Of a DNA stretch of 64,000 nucleotides, positions 63,868 through 64,000 are shown piece after piece. The translations under genes were made by a program, and so were the position numbers. Origin of the DNA: Natrinema sp031626495 (GTDB lineage: Archaea > Halobacteriota > Halobacteria > Halobacteriales > Natrialbaceae). Location: contig NZ_JAMQOJ010000012.1 of NCBI RefSeq assembly GCF_031626495.1, positions 60,774 through 124,773 of the forward strand. The letters run 5' to 3'. Under the pieces are notes generated by a model. It was not told the DNA's origin. It saw only the letters and a program-made list of their open reading frames with translations, and searched no databases. Within the stretch, counting starts at the first letter, position 1. Each line of letters begins with the position of its first letter.

Positions 63868-64000
63868 GTTCACCGGTACTGTCTAGTTTAGAACCTCCGC
63901 TGGTGTCTGTCCGTTGAATGATTGGTGTGGTCGCTGCGTGTTATAGTAGTGTACGAATTGTTCAATCCATTCTCTGGCGCTCGCTCGACTGCCCACCCAT
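63868..64000 (-). mobile_element. Insertion sequence, 3' end only
   Basis: The right edge of the window holds the end of an insertion sequence. The outer end is estimated at GGTTCACCGGTACTGTCTAG (63868-63887), next to the transposase stop. The other end and the target-site duplication lie outside the window. Confidence 0.6.
63883..63999 (-). CDS. Transposase, integrase-core C-terminus (partial)
   Basis: Thirty-eight residues ending at TAG (63883-63885) are visible; the gene continues past the window. The tail contains WIEQFVHYYNTQRPHQSFNG followed by QTPAEVLN, the typical end of DDE integrase-core (rve-type) transposases, where YYNxxRPHQ and TPAEV are conserved. The IS family cannot be set from this fragment alone. 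Confidence 0.8.
   Translation of the reverse strand, partial: WVGSRASAREWIEQFVHYYNTQRPHQSFNGQTPAEVLN

Overview
The window is about 64 kb of high-GC DNA whose predicted proteins are very rich in Asp and Glu. Many genes have a TATA-like box about 25-30 bases before the start codon and no clear leader, secreted proteins carry twin-arginine (TAT) lipoprotein signals, and there is a fused AhbA/AhbB-type siroheme decarboxylase and an F420-type LLM oxidoreductase. Together these point to a haloarchaeon. A Natrialbales-type genus such as Natrinema or Haloterrigena is a guess from style only.

The region is an acyl-CoA metabolism island. I count seven AMP-forming acyl-CoA ligases (first one cut by the window edge), five acyl-CoA dehydrogenases, three thiolase-family proteins, two 3-hydroxyacyl-CoA dehydrogenases, three crotonases, a double-hotdog MaoC hydratase, three SDR oxidoreductases, an alpha-methylacyl-CoA-racemase-like CoA-transferase family protein, a biotin-carboxylase-type carboxyltransferase and two IclR regulators. 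These supply several versions of each beta-oxidation step.

Layout. 1-5.2 kb: ligase, acyl-CoA dehydrogenase, thiolase, hydroxyacyl-CoA dehydrogenase. 5.7-11.4 kb: a 1027-residue FAD/Fe-S oxidoreductase, a candidate structured RNA with its own promoter (8901-9007), siroheme decarboxylase and a TrpD2-like phosphoribosyltransferase. 12-18 kb: crotonase, two copies of a dispersed repeat, a C-terminally short hydroxyacyl-CoA dehydrogenase, amino-acid permease, an R2lox-type di-metal oxidase and the racemase-like protein. 18-29.4 kb: ligases, dehydrogenases, amidase, SDR, thiolase. 29.5-30.5 kb: two small membrane proteins. 30.5-35.1 kb: a complete sugar-type ABC importer operon. 35.3-38.2 kb: membrane-anchored sulfite-oxidase-like molybdoenzyme and an MFS carrier. 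38.3-50 kb: ligases, SDR, a MaoC / DUF35 / thiolase-like set resembling the steroid side-chain hydratase-aldolase, hydroxyacid dehydrogenase, LLM oxidoreductase, MBL hydrolase and acyl-CoA dehydrogenase. 50-57 kb: two IclR regulators, MATE exporter, SDR, aspartoacylase-family protein. 56.7-63.6 kb: two divergent acyl-CoA operons. The right edge holds the 3' end of an insertion sequence that seems to have landed just inside a gene.

An inference that ties several genes together: racemase-like protein, Ltp2/SCPx-like thiolase homologue with DUF35 partner, many acyl-CoA dehydrogenases, R2lox and a propionyl/acetyl-CoA carboxylase subunit would suit breakdown of methyl-branched (isoprenoid) acyl chains, such as those from archaeal phytanyl lipids. 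This is not shown by the sequence alone. Several promoters carry palindromes between TATA box and start codon, which suggests individually regulated operons. No tRNA, rRNA or CRISPR array was seen.
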